From the NCBI GenBank assembly GCA_947627965.1, contig CANQYA010000018.1:1-12147 (forward strand): a stretch of DNA of 12,147 nucleotides, in the 5' to 3' direction. How positions within the stretch are numbered: position 1 is the first letter of the stretch; every line of letters starts with the position of its first letter. The translations under genes and the position numbers were made by a program. The notes below the pieces were generated by a model. It was not told the origin of the DNA and did not search any database. It saw only the letters and a program-made list of their open reading frames with translations. Below, in pieces: positions 6,322-12,147 of this stretch. This stretch comes from an uncultured Bacilli bacterium. Lineage in GTDB: Bacteria > Bacillota_I > Bacilli_A > RF39 > UBA660.

Positions 6322-6395
6322 AATATATCCTCCCATAACTATACTAATATTTTATCATAGTTTAATATTTATGTATTAGTTTTTGTTATTTTTAA

Positions 6396-7310
6396 TTAAA
6401 CGGCAAACAATACAATTTCCGTTGGGAACAAATAATTACCATAATATCTTAAATAGAATTTGTAACTAGGGCATATTTCTTTAATCATTTTTGGTATTTT
6501 CCAAATATCGTAGTGATTATGATAAACTGATATTAATAATTTAGGGTGTTCTTTAACAATATGCTCTTTCGCACCAATTAAAGCCTTATACTCACTTCCT
6601 TCAATATCCATTTTTATTAAAGTAATTTTTTCTTTTATATCTTTATCTAACGAAGTAGCTTTAACCTTTTCACCTTCAATACTTAAAGCATTAGCTGATA
6701 ATGATTTGCTATTATAATTCATATGTAAAATTTCTTCTTTATCACTAACTGCTTTATTTTTTAATATAATATTGGAATACTCTTTTAAATTATTTTTAAG
6801 TATATTAAAAGAATCTTTAGTCATTTCATAACAATATATTTTATTATAATTACCATAACTATTAATAAAATCCAACGTCGTATCGCCTATATATGCTCCA
6901 ACATCGACAAAAACTTCATTTTGACAGGGTAATATATCTAAATCAAAATAATGACAATAAGTATTATCCATAAGTGATTTTAAATTTTCAAAATCATAAT
7001 CATACCAATTATATAAAATACTAAAAAGCAACTTTTTAGAGCGATAATCATTCAGATTTTCGTAGAGAAATGTTAAAGCTTCTAAATGATTGTAAAAGGT
7101 ATCAACTTTATTTTCTATTTCTTCAAAAATATTATCTTGGTAACTTAGTTTTCCCCAGTAGTCATAATCATTTAAAAATTTTTCGATAGCTAGCTTCGTT
7201 TCTTTTGGTAAATTCATATATTTATCTTTGATATGATTAAATAATTCTTCTTTTGTCTTATTATTAATCCTATCTATCAACCAATAAAAATTATTATCTA
7301 CATAATTCAT
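6396..7310 (-). CDS. FkbM-family SAM-dependent methyltransferase
   Basis: A 304-residue protein. Residues 1-130 form an uncharacterised, charged helical region rich in Tyr, Asn and Lys. Residues 133-304 are a class I methyltransferase of the FkbM type: motif I V-F-V-D-V-G-A-Y-I-G-D-T-T at 133-145, the acidic ribose-binding position E162 after I-Y-C-Y, and the family signature L-I-K-M-D-I-E-G-S-E at 231-240. FkbM enzymes usually O-methylate sugars, polyketides or peptides. No glycosyltransferase or biosynthetic neighbour indicates the substrate here. A GGTGAT sequence lies 5 bases before the ATG, and a TATAAT sits only 10 bases upstream (7325-7320), so a transcript starting there would be almost leaderless. 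Readthrough from hsp20 is hindered by its terminator. Confidence 0.9.
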   Translation of the reverse strand: MNYVDNNFYWLIDRINNKTKEELFNHIKDKYMNLPKETKLAIEKFLNDYDYWGKLSYQDNIFEEIENKVDTFYNHLEALTFLYENLNDYRSKKLLFSILYNWYDYDFENLKSLMDNTYCHYFDLDILPCQNEVFVDVGAYIGDTTLDFINSYGNYNKIYCYEMTKDSFNILKNNLKEYSNIILKNKAVSDKEEILHMNYNSKSLSANALSIEGEKVKATSLDKDIKEKITLIKMDIEGSEYKALIGAKEHIVKEHPKLLISVYHNHYDIWKIPKMIKEICPSYKFYLRYYGNYLFPTEIVLFAV

Positions 7311-7352
7311 TTAATCACCATTATATGATATTCTTTTTATTAGTTACACATG

Positions 7353-7378
7353 AAAAAAAGCGTCCTAAAACGCCTTTT
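7353..7378 (-). terminator. Intrinsic terminator of hsp20
   Basis: On the minus strand GCGT and ACGC arms (with flanking A-T pairs AAAA/TTTT) enclose a 6-base loop, followed by a run of seven T. It starts directly after the hsp20 stop codon. The flanking A and T runs could let it act in both directions. Confidence 0.85.
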
Positions 7379-7379
7379 A

Positions 7380-7775
7380 TTATTCAATCTCAATGGTTTT
7401 TTTAGTTTCGACAGCTTCTTTTTTAGGAACAGTAAGTTTTAACATACCATCTTTAAATTCTGCTTTAATATTATCTGTCTCTAAATCACCTAAATAAAAT
7501 GATCTTTGATATTTACCGTAAGTTCTTTCCCTACGTATATAATTTTTATCTTCGTCTTCGACCTCGTCTTTCTTCTCAGCTGTAATTGTTAAATATCCAT
7601 TATCGGTTTCGATATTGATATCCTTTTTTTCAAATCCAGGAATATCCATTTCAATATGATAATCGCCACCTTTTTCGTAAATATCGCATTTCATTGCATT
7701 CTTAGTACTACTTGAAGTAGTTAAGAAGTCATCAAAAAAATCATCTAGATAATATCTTTTTGGGATTATATTCAT
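7380..7775 (-). CDS. Hsp20/alpha-crystallin small heat shock protein
   Basis: A 131-residue small heat shock protein, an ATP-independent chaperone that holds unfolding proteins. The alpha-crystallin domain runs from about residue 28 (C-D-I-Y-E-K-G-G-D-Y-H-I-E-M-D-I-P-G-F) through Y-I-R-R-E-R-T-Y-G-K-Y-Q-R-S-F-Y-L-G to the typical F-K-D-G-M-L-K-L-T-V-P-K near the end. The C-terminal T-K-K-T-I-E-I-E contains the I-x-I oligomer-contact motif. The start at 7775 follows AAGGAAGGG by a normal distance; an ATG at 7793 lies at the expected transcription start and is rejected. The gene is monocistronic, with a strong promoter, a CIRCE operator and its own terminator, so it is expected to be induced by heat through loss of HrcA repression. 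Confidence 0.95.
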   Translation of the reverse strand: MNIIPKRYYLDDFFDDFLTTSSSTKNAMKCDIYEKGGDYHIEMDIPGFEKKDINIETDNGYLTITAEKKDEVEDEDKNYIRRERTYGKYQRSFYLGDLETDNIKAEFKDGMLKLTVPKKEAVETKKTIEIE

Positions 7776-7799
7776 ATCCACCCTTCCTTTCATAATTAC

Positions 7800-7828
7800 G
7801 TTATACCACTCCTTTTAGCACTTGTCAA
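7800..7828 (-). promoter_or_regulatory. hsp20 sigma-A promoter
   Basis: On the minus strand a consensus -35 TTGACA (7828-7823) and -10 TATAAC (7805-7800) are separated by exactly 17 bases, giving a leader of roughly 18 bases. The -35 lies inside the CIRCE element. Confidence 0.85.
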
Positions 7829-7841
7829 CAGAGTTTGCTAA
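7815..7841. promoter_or_regulatory. CIRCE operator (HrcA binding site)
   Basis: TTAGCACTT-N9-GTTTGCTAA has the 9-9-9 layout of CIRCE (TTAGCACTC-N9-GAGTGCTAA) and matches 15 of the 18 arm positions. It covers the -35 of hsp20, so HrcA binding would block transcription. CIRCE usually controls groE and dnaK; its use on hsp20 puts this gene in the HrcA regulon. Confidence 0.85.
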
Positions 7842-7896
7842 TTTTCATGATTTTTTCACATTTATATTATGTAAAGGAAGGAAAAAAATTATACAT

Positions 7897-8556
7897 TTAT
7901 TTTATTAATTCAATAAAAGATGACGGCACATCGGTTTCAAATTCTAATATTTTTCCATTTATTGGATTAATAAGTTTTAATCTATAAGCATGTAAATACA
8001 TTCTTTTGAAATTGTCTTTTTCCCCATATTTATAATCTCCTACAATTGGGTGACCTATATCTTTCATATGAACACGAATTTGATTTTTTCTACCAGTTTT
8101 AATAGAAATATCTAATAAGCTATATTTATTATTACTTTTTACTACACGATACTCGGTAATTGCTTTCTTCCCATCACCATCTTTAGAGGAATATGTTAGT
8201 AAGGTCTTAGTTTCTTTAAGCCAGGAAGTTACGGTACCCCTATCATTATCTAAAACACCATTAACTACTGCTAAATATTTTCTTTCTTTAACTAAATTAT
8301 CCCAATCATTTTGTAATTTTAATTTCAATAACTCAGTTTTAGCAAATAAAACTAAACCAGATGTATCTTTATCTAAACGGTGAACAATAAATATTTTATT
8401 ATTTTTATTTTTCTTTTTTATATAAGTATAGACACGATGAAATAAAGTTTTTTCTTTCTCTTTATCCGTTGCTATCGTTAATAAACCATATGGTTTATTA
8501 ACCACTAATATATCTTTATCTTCGTAAACAATATCTATTCTTTCATTTTTTTTCAT
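7897..8556 (-). CDS. RluA-family pseudouridine synthase
   Basis: A 219-residue enzyme that converts uridine to pseudouridine in rRNA or tRNA. It shows V-V-N-K-P-Y-G-L at 18-25, the catalytic signature H-R-L-D-K-D-T-S-G at 59-67 (D62 is the catalytic aspartate by family alignment), and T-G-R-K-N-Q-I-R-V-H-M near 160. It has no N-terminal S4 domain, unlike RluD/RluB, and matches the short RluA/RluC-like members, so the target position cannot be assigned. An AGAGGT ribosome binding site lies 5 bases before ATG and overlaps the stop codon of the DUF2752 gene (7-base gap), so it is the third gene of that operon. No clear terminator follows; a weak TTTACAT/ATGTGAA hairpin lies just downstream. Confidence 0.92.
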   Translation of the reverse strand: MKKNERIDIVYEDKDILVVNKPYGLLTIATDKEKEKTLFHRVYTYIKKKNKNNKIFIVHRLDKDTSGLVLFAKTELLKLKLQNDWDNLVKERKYLAVVNGVLDNDRGTVTSWLKETKTLLTYSSKDGDGKKAITEYRVVKSNNKYSLLDISIKTGRKNQIRVHMKDIGHPIVGDYKYGEKDNFKRMYLHAYRLKLINPINGKILEFETDVPSSFIELIK

Positions 8557-8563
8557 ATTACCT

Positions 8564-8983
8564 CTATCTAACTACTGTAGGAATTAAATAATCAAAATAA
8601 GGAATATTCCTTATAATACCAAAACCAATAGTAACAATAATTAATATTATCCATACTTTATTACTTATTTTTTTATAAAAATAAGTATCTGATCCCCTTA
8701 ACCATTTAATAAAAGCATCTACTACTAAAAATATAGTAAAAGGTAAAAAGATAAAAAGAAGGGGATTAAAGCGAAAAGCTTGGTAAAAATCTATTCTCAA
8801 TAAAGAGACTATCATTCTTGTAATCCCACACCCGGGGCAGTAAAGATGCGTTATTTCGTGGAAAAAGCAAGGAATAACAATCCCAAATTTTACAAAAAGA
8901 ATAACATAAATAATGGCTAACAAAACACTAATAAATAGAATTTTTAAAGATAATAATAATCTTTTTTTAGAAATATTTTCCAT
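8564..8983 (-). CDS. DUF2752 family membrane protein
   Basis: A 139-residue membrane protein with the DUF2752 signature H-L-Y-C-P-G-C-G-I-T-R-M-I-V-S-L-L-R at about 46-63, followed by D-F-Y-Q-A-F-R-F-N-P-L. There are about three membrane segments: 10-35, 74-92 and 108-125. The C-P-G-C pair suggests a redox or metal function, but none is established for the family. No ribosome binding site is visible before the ATG; instead a perfect A-T palindrome followed by T (8991-9009 region) fills the 24-base gap after the DUF4234 gene. Translation may depend on coupling to that gene. The next gene, an RluA-family enzyme, follows after 7 bases. Confidence 0.88.
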   Translation of the reverse strand: MENISKKRLLLSLKILFISVLLAIIYVILFVKFGIVIPCFFHEITHLYCPGCGITRMIVSLLRIDFYQAFRFNPLLFIFLPFTIFLVVDAFIKWLRGSDTYFYKKISNKVWIILIIVTIGFGIIRNIPYFDYLIPTVVR

Positions 8984-8990
8984 AAAGAAA

Positions 8991-9009
8991 AAAAGAATTA
9001 AATTCTTTT
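8991..9009. repeat. Perfect A-T palindrome between the DUF4234 and DUF2752 genes
   Basis: AAAAGAATT-A-AATTCTTTT is a 9-bp perfect inverted repeat. In the direction of the genes it begins at the DUF4234 stop codon and continues into a T run, the layout of a weak terminator or an RNA-processing hairpin within the operon. Confidence 0.6.
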
Positions 9010-9367
9010 ATTGTGCATTTTGTTTTGCAAAGCCATTTAATTCATTTTGCATTAAGCAGTAGTTAACAATTCCTAAACCAACGATTTGTAAAATTAAATA
9101 TAGAATAGAATTATCATTACTTGGTAAATTATTGTTAGTTTTTGCAACTACTTCAGCCTTACCCATTTTGTAAGCCCAATAATATCCGTAAATTCCACAA
9201 GTAATTAATGTTAGTAAGAAATCTCTTCCCCCTGATAAACTGTTATCTCCACTAACAGTCTTCATGTCGTCTGTTAACTGAATAAACCAAATAATTCCAT
9301 AAATACCACAAGTAACAATGGATAACAAAACGCAAACAACAATATCCCTTTCTTGAACAGCTTTCAC
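9008..9367 (-). CDS. DUF4234 family small membrane protein (GTG start)
   Basis: A 119-residue protein with the DUF4234 pattern R-D-I-V-V-C-V-L-L-S-I-V-T-C-G-I-Y-G-I-I-W-F, repeated in a second half as L-L-T-L-I-T-C-G-I-Y-G-Y-Y-W-A-Y-K-M-G; a third hydrophobic segment lies near the end. The function of the family is unknown. I choose the GTG at 9367 because AGGAGG lies 8 bases before it and the resulting start (M-K-A-V-Q-E-R-D-I-V-V-C) is the family norm; the ATG codons further upstream overlap or precede the -10 box. It is the first gene of a probable operon with the DUF2752 protein and an RluA-type pseudouridine synthase. Confidence 0.88.
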   Translation of the reverse strand: MKAVQERDIVVCVLLSIVTCGIYGIIWFIQLTDDMKTVSGDNSLSGGRDFLLTLITCGIYGYYWAYKMGKAEVVAKTNNNLPSNDNSILYLILQIVGLGIVNYCLMQNELNGFAKQNAQ

Positions 9368-9395
9368 TCCTAATACCTCCTCTTTTCTTAGTTCC

Positions 9396-9424
9396 ATTAT
9401 AATATTACTTTTTCTATAAATCAA
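9396..9424 (-). promoter_or_regulatory. Promoter of the DUF4234-DUF2752-RluA operon
   Basis: On the minus strand -35 TTGATT (9424-9419) and -10 TATAAT (9401-9396) are separated by 17 bases. Transcription would begin about 22 bases before the GTG, which supports that start. Confidence 0.8.
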
Positions 9425-9692
9425 TAAAAAGATAGAGAAAAGAAAAAAATATTACGCACCTTTTTTGGATACTTAAAATCTTCTCAAACCCTTATAAACA
9501 AAGGGTTTTACAAATTTTACACTTTTAAAACTGATAAATTTAGGATTGTAATATTATTTTTATATAAATTAATACCAAGATAGTAAAAAATAATAATAAG
9601 ACATTCTTATTCCATCTTTAGAAAATGGAATTTAACTTTTCACTTTATGACATTTTTAAATCGAATATATTAAGTATCATATTTATCGTTTA
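9425..9692. other. Gap between the helicase and DUF4234 genes, with two hairpins
   Basis: No coding sequence is supported. It holds AAACCCTT-N7-AAGGGTTT (9486-9508), an 8-bp stem and the most GC-rich patch nearby, and ATTCCAT / ATGGAAT with a longer imperfect stem (9609-9631). Either may end helicase transcription, but neither is followed by a good T run on the minus strand. Confidence 0.5.
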
Positions 9693-11228
9693 CTACATTT
9701 TTAATACTTTTACTGCTTTACTTTTATCCTTTAATAATTCCTTAACAAAAATAGAACTATTAATATAAGGCGTTAAAAGATAAACATAATTTTTAGTTCT
9801 AGTAAGTGCTACATAAAATAATCTTCTTTCTTCACTAAAAGGATAATATTCCTTATTATTACTTACTAATCTTAATATTTTATTATCAACAATTTGACAA
9901 GGAAAACCATTTAATCCATTTATTAAATTAATAATAATAACATTTTCTTCTTCTAATCCTTTCGCTTTATGAACAGTTAAATAATACATATCTATATCTT
10001 TATTATTTTTATAAATTAACTTATTACCATTTAATTTTAAATCTTCATTTAAAAGCATCTTAACATCATTATTATTTCTTCCTAATATTAAAATAGGTGT
10101 TTTAAAATCATTATATATTTTAGTAATTAAGTTTAAAAAAGTTTTTTTAATATCTTTATAAAAGACAATTTTTATTGGATACTTAATACTTTTATTAGAT
10201 TTTAATTCTTTTTCTATTTGATATTTATTTTTAGTTATAAAATTAGTCATTATCTTGATAAGTTCACTACAATTTCGATAATTATTTTCTATCTTCATAA
10301 TTTGCGAACCTTTAAAATATTGTTGAAAATTCCAAAATAAAGATATATCACAACCAGTAAAACGATAAATAGCTTGGTAATCGTCTCCTACTACCATAAA
10401 ACGAGAGTTACAACAATTAATAATCTCTTTAATCAAATTAAACCTAATAAATGATGTATCTTGGTATTCGTCTATAATAATATACTTAATATCTTTTTTA
10501 ATACCTTTATTTTTTACACACTCAGTAGCTAAAGTTATCATATCGTCAAAATCTATTTCTTTATTATTACTTAGATAATTAGAATAAATTAAATAAATAT
10601 TAAGTACTATTATTAAAAATATTTTTTCTTTTGGATAATTAAAATTATATATTTTCTTAATCTTTTTTAAAAAAGAATTAAAATCTTTTACAGTATAGTT
10701 ATGGCATTTAAATAAATGGATAAAAGTAATAATATTTTTTTCTAATGCTTTTATCTTTTCATAATTACTATTGTAAAATTTCATATATTGTTTTTCTATA
10801 CTATATATAGGTCTTATTTTAAAGTATTTCAATAAGTATTTCATAAACTTTGGTTCTTTTAAAACAGTTATCTCTAAAAATTCATGAACAATAAAATCTA
10901 AAAGGTTTTCATCACTAATCTCGTATGAATAGTTATTTTCTTTTAATATTTCTAAGGATAATTTATGGAAAGTATATACAGGTATATCGTAGTTAATTAA
11001 ATTTTTTATTTTATTTTTTAAACTGTTACTAGCTTCTTTAGTAAAAGAGAGACACAATATTTGATTAGGACTTAATCCTTCTATAGTAATTAAATACTTA
11101 ATTTTACCTACAATAGTAAGGGTTTTACCACTACCAGCTCCTGCTACTACTAATAAGTAATTAGTATTATTAAAAATTATTCTTTTTTGATCGTTATCTA
11201 AAAAATATTTACCTACTTTATAATCCAT
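9693..11228 (-). CDS. Compact UvrD/HelD-like superfamily 1 DNA helicase
   Basis: A 511-residue ATP-dependent helicase with all main superfamily 1 motifs: Q motif near D13-Q14, Walker A A-G-A-G-S-G-K-T at 29-36, Ia L-S-F-T-K-E-A-S at 60-67, T-F-H-K at 86-89, Walker B I-I-D-E-Y-Q-D-T at 251-258, motif III G-D-D-Y-Q-A-I-Y-R-F-T-G at 281-292, motif IV N-Y-R at 316-318, motif V V-H-K-A-K-G-L-E at 419-426, and motif VI A-L-T-R-T-K at 474-479. G-D-D-x-Q-x-I-Y-R-F-x-G resembles DNA helicase IV (HelD). It is shorter than UvrD/PcrA (about 700-750 residues): only about 100 residues separate motifs IV and V, so the 2B subdomain seems to be missing. The start follows AAAAGGTGA by 5 bases. It is rich in Ile, Asn and Lys. 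Likely roles are repair or restart of replication. Confidence 0.92.
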   Translation of the reverse strand: MDYKVGKYFLDNDQKRIIFNNTNYLLVVAGAGSGKTLTIVGKIKYLITIEGLSPNQILCLSFTKEASNSLKNKIKNLINYDIPVYTFHKLSLEILKENNYSYEISDENLLDFIVHEFLEITVLKEPKFMKYLLKYFKIRPIYSIEKQYMKFYNSNYEKIKALEKNIITFIHLFKCHNYTVKDFNSFLKKIKKIYNFNYPKEKIFLIIVLNIYLIYSNYLSNNKEIDFDDMITLATECVKNKGIKKDIKYIIIDEYQDTSFIRFNLIKEIINCCNSRFMVVGDDYQAIYRFTGCDISLFWNFQQYFKGSQIMKIENNYRNCSELIKIMTNFITKNKYQIEKELKSNKSIKYPIKIVFYKDIKKTFLNLITKIYNDFKTPILILGRNNNDVKMLLNEDLKLNGNKLIYKNNKDIDMYYLTVHKAKGLEEENVIIINLINGLNGFPCQIVDNKILRLVSNNKEYYPFSEERRLFYVALTRTKNYVYLLTPYINSSIFVKELLKDKSKAVKVLKM

Positions 11229-11282
11229 AAAAGTCACCTTTTCTATTATTAAAAAATAATAAAAAAAAAGCAAATTACTAAA

Positions 11283-11312
11283 ATTATAATTTACTTAAAA
11301 ATTTTGTAACAA
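11283..11312 (-). promoter_or_regulatory. Possible helicase promoter
   Basis: On the minus strand -35 TTGTTA (11312-11307) and -10 TATAAT (11288-11283) are 18 bases apart, about 55 bases before the helicase ATG. The -35 is weak in this A-T-rich setting. Confidence 0.4.
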
Positions 11313-11351
11313 AATATGAAAATACATAGTACAAAATTAAAAATTATTTAA

Positions 11352-11600
11352 TTAAAATATATTGCTTTTCTTAAAATTTATAGATTTTACAAGTTTTCTA
11401 TTAATCGCATCAACATTATCGTAGGTATAACCTACAATTTCTTCTTCTAGAGTTTTTACATCAGCATATGCTTTAACTCTATTTGACCATTCTTGTAAGA
11501 ATAATAAATCTTTATTAGAAAATTTAGTAAAATCCATATTTTTTATTTTATCTACTAAATTAATTTTTACATCATAATTAATTAGCTCATTAATGTCCAT
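11352..11600 (-). CDS. Small protein of unknown function, 82 residues
   Basis: I do not recognise this protein. It begins M-D-I-N-E-L-I-N-Y-D and is predicted soluble, with no membrane segment, no signal peptide and no cysteine. It is charged, and the middle part (about 26-60) with L-L-F-L-Q-E-W-S-N-R-V-K-A-Y-A-D-V-K-T-L-E-E-E-I looks helical. It is likely real because AAGGAGG lies 6-7 bases before the ATG and a good promoter (TTGCTT, 17 bases, TATAAT) precedes it. It lies between a YnbB-like gene and a helicase, both on the same strand; the 123-base gap to the helicase, with a possible separate promoter, gives no firm link. Confidence 0.75.
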   Translation of the reverse strand: MDINELINYDVKINLVDKIKNMDFTKFSNKDLLFLQEWSNRVKAYADVKTLEEEIVGYTYDNVDAINRKLVKSINFKKSNIF

Positions 11601-11625
11601 GTCATCCCTCCTTGATTGCTTTATG

Positions 11626-11654
11626 ATTATAATTTATTTATATGAAAAAAGCAA
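11626..11654 (-). promoter_or_regulatory. Promoter of the 82-residue protein gene
   Basis: On the minus strand -35 TTGCTT (11654-11649) and -10 TATAAT (11631-11626) are 17 bases apart, giving a leader of about 20 bases that includes the AAGGAGG site. Confidence 0.7.
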
Positions 11655-11699
11655 GAAAAGTTGTATATTTTTTATTTTTCATTGGTCTTTTCTTTGTTT

Positions 11700-12147
11700 T
11701 TATTTACATTTTAATAAATGATTAATGGCATTTAGAACACCTAATTTACCATATTGATAAGTTAATGATCCTTGTTGATAGGCAATAAAAGGTGGTCGCA
11801 TTGGTCCATCACAACTAAATTCAATTGAAGAACCTTGGGTAAAACTACCTGATGCCATTATTACTTCGTCGTCATATCCAGGCATAGGTGCTGGAGTGGG
11901 AACTACAAAGGAATCGATTGCTGAAAATTCTTGGACACCTTTACAGTATTCAACTAATTTATGGGGATCATTAAAGATAATATTTTGAACAATATCGGCT
12001 CTTATATCGTTATATTTTGGTTCTACTTCATAACCTAATTGTTCTAACATATAACTAGTTAAGATAGCTATTTTTAAACTGCTAGCAACAACACTTGGAG
12101 CTAAATATAAACCTTGTAATATTAATTTATTCATTCCCATACTTGGT
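11700..12147 (-). CDS. Methionine gamma-lyase-family PLP enzyme (YnbB-like), C-terminal part
   Basis: The reading frame is open to the right edge of the window, so the start and the PLP-binding lysine are outside. About 148 residues are visible, roughly the last third of a family usually a little over 400 residues long. Recognisable stretches are Q-G-L-Y-L-A-P-S-V-V near the left part, F-V-V-P-T-P-A-P-M-P-G-Y-D-D-E-V-I-M-A-S-G-S-F-T-Q-G-S-S-I-E-F-S-C-D-G-P-M-R-P-P-F (split here by hyphens), and Y-Q-Q-G-S-L-T-Y near the end, which are characteristic of the family often annotated as aluminium-resistance or methionine gamma-lyase family. It is a fold-type I PLP enzyme; the true substrate is uncertain. 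A wide hairpin with AAGAAAAG / CTTTTCTT arms just downstream could be its terminator but overlaps the next promoter. Confidence 0.9.
   Translation of the reverse strand, partial: PSMGMNKLILQGLYLAPSVVASSLKIAILTSYMLEQLGYEVEPKYNDIRADIVQNIIFNDPHKLVEYCKGVQEFSAIDSFVVPTPAPMPGYDDEVIMASGSFTQGSSIEFSCDGPMRPPFIAYQQGSLTYQYGKLGVLNAINHLLKCK

Noticed and set aside
5100..6379. Plus-strand open frames at 5100-5321, 5784-5966 and 5987-6379
   Set aside because: They are antisense to nrdD and the DUF1003 gene or sit in T-rich DNA, have F/I/L-rich compositions without family resemblance and lack ribosome binding sites.
9368..9424. ATG starts for the DUF4234 protein upstream of the GTG
   Set aside because: They lie within or before the -10 box and have no ribosome binding site; the GTG at 9367 has AGGAGG and the normal family start.
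5461..9508. AAACCCTTAT recurring at 5461-5470 and 9486-9495, with a related inverted copy near 5580
   Set aside because: Ten bases shared in T-rich intergenic DNA, with different flanks and no clear boundary; not enough to call a dispersed repeat family.

Overview
This is an AT-rich window of about 12 kb in which every convincing gene lies on the minus strand. It looks like chromosomal DNA of an anaerobic, low-GC member of the Bacillota, probably a gut-type Erysipelotrichia, RF39 or Clostridia relative. The indications are AGGAGG-type ribosome binding sites, sigma-A-like promoters, a CIRCE operator in front of hsp20, a CsoR-family repressor, an oxygen-sensitive class III ribonucleotide reductase, a DUF1538 plus P-II-like pair and a YnbB-type PLP enzyme. 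The exact lineage cannot be fixed from this sequence. I see no tRNA, rRNA, CRISPR array, transposase or phage gene.

In the direction of transcription (right to left) the layout is as follows. The C-terminal third of a methionine gamma-lyase-family (YnbB-like) enzyme comes first, then an 82-residue protein of unknown function with a clean promoter, and a compact UvrD/HelD-like helicase. A gap of about 325 bases with two hairpins separates these from a probable operon of DUF4234 membrane protein, DUF2752 membrane protein and RluA-family pseudouridine synthase. An Hsp20 gene follows with a promoter overlapped by a CIRCE (HrcA) operator and a strong terminator. Next are an FkbM-family methyltransferase and a DUF1003 membrane protein. 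A 454-base T-rich gap then leads to the nrdD - glycyl-radical ORF - nrdG operon. Last come a CsoR-family repressor with an operator-like inverted repeat inside its own promoter, and a DUF1538 membrane protein whose end overlaps the start of a P-II-like regulator that runs off the left edge.

The most remarkable feature is the class III ribonucleotide reductase. The 771-residue NrdD stops just after its cysteine cluster and lacks the glycyl-radical segment. That segment (R-I-T-G-Y-L, then D-R-V-K-H) is encoded by a separate 62-codon ORF with its own ribosome binding site 16 bases downstream, followed 5 bases later by the activase gene nrdG. The junction carries a 13-bp direct repeat 58 bp apart. 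Both copies encode M-E-K-I in the frame of their own ORF, so exact loss or skipping of one repeat unit would fuse the two ORFs. Both polypeptides also end in an I-C-x-C tail. The arrangement could be a true two-piece enzyme with a detachable radical domain, a reversible repeat-mediated split, a recoding site or an assembly error; these can be told apart.

Other points worth attention are the DUF1538/P-II-like pair as a possible transporter and regulator, three exact 16-bp repeats each carrying a TATAAT in front of DUF1538, a CsoR-family protein lacking the usual third cysteine ligand, a helicase that appears to lack the 2B subdomain, and a marked preference for C-ending codons before codons starting with GA.
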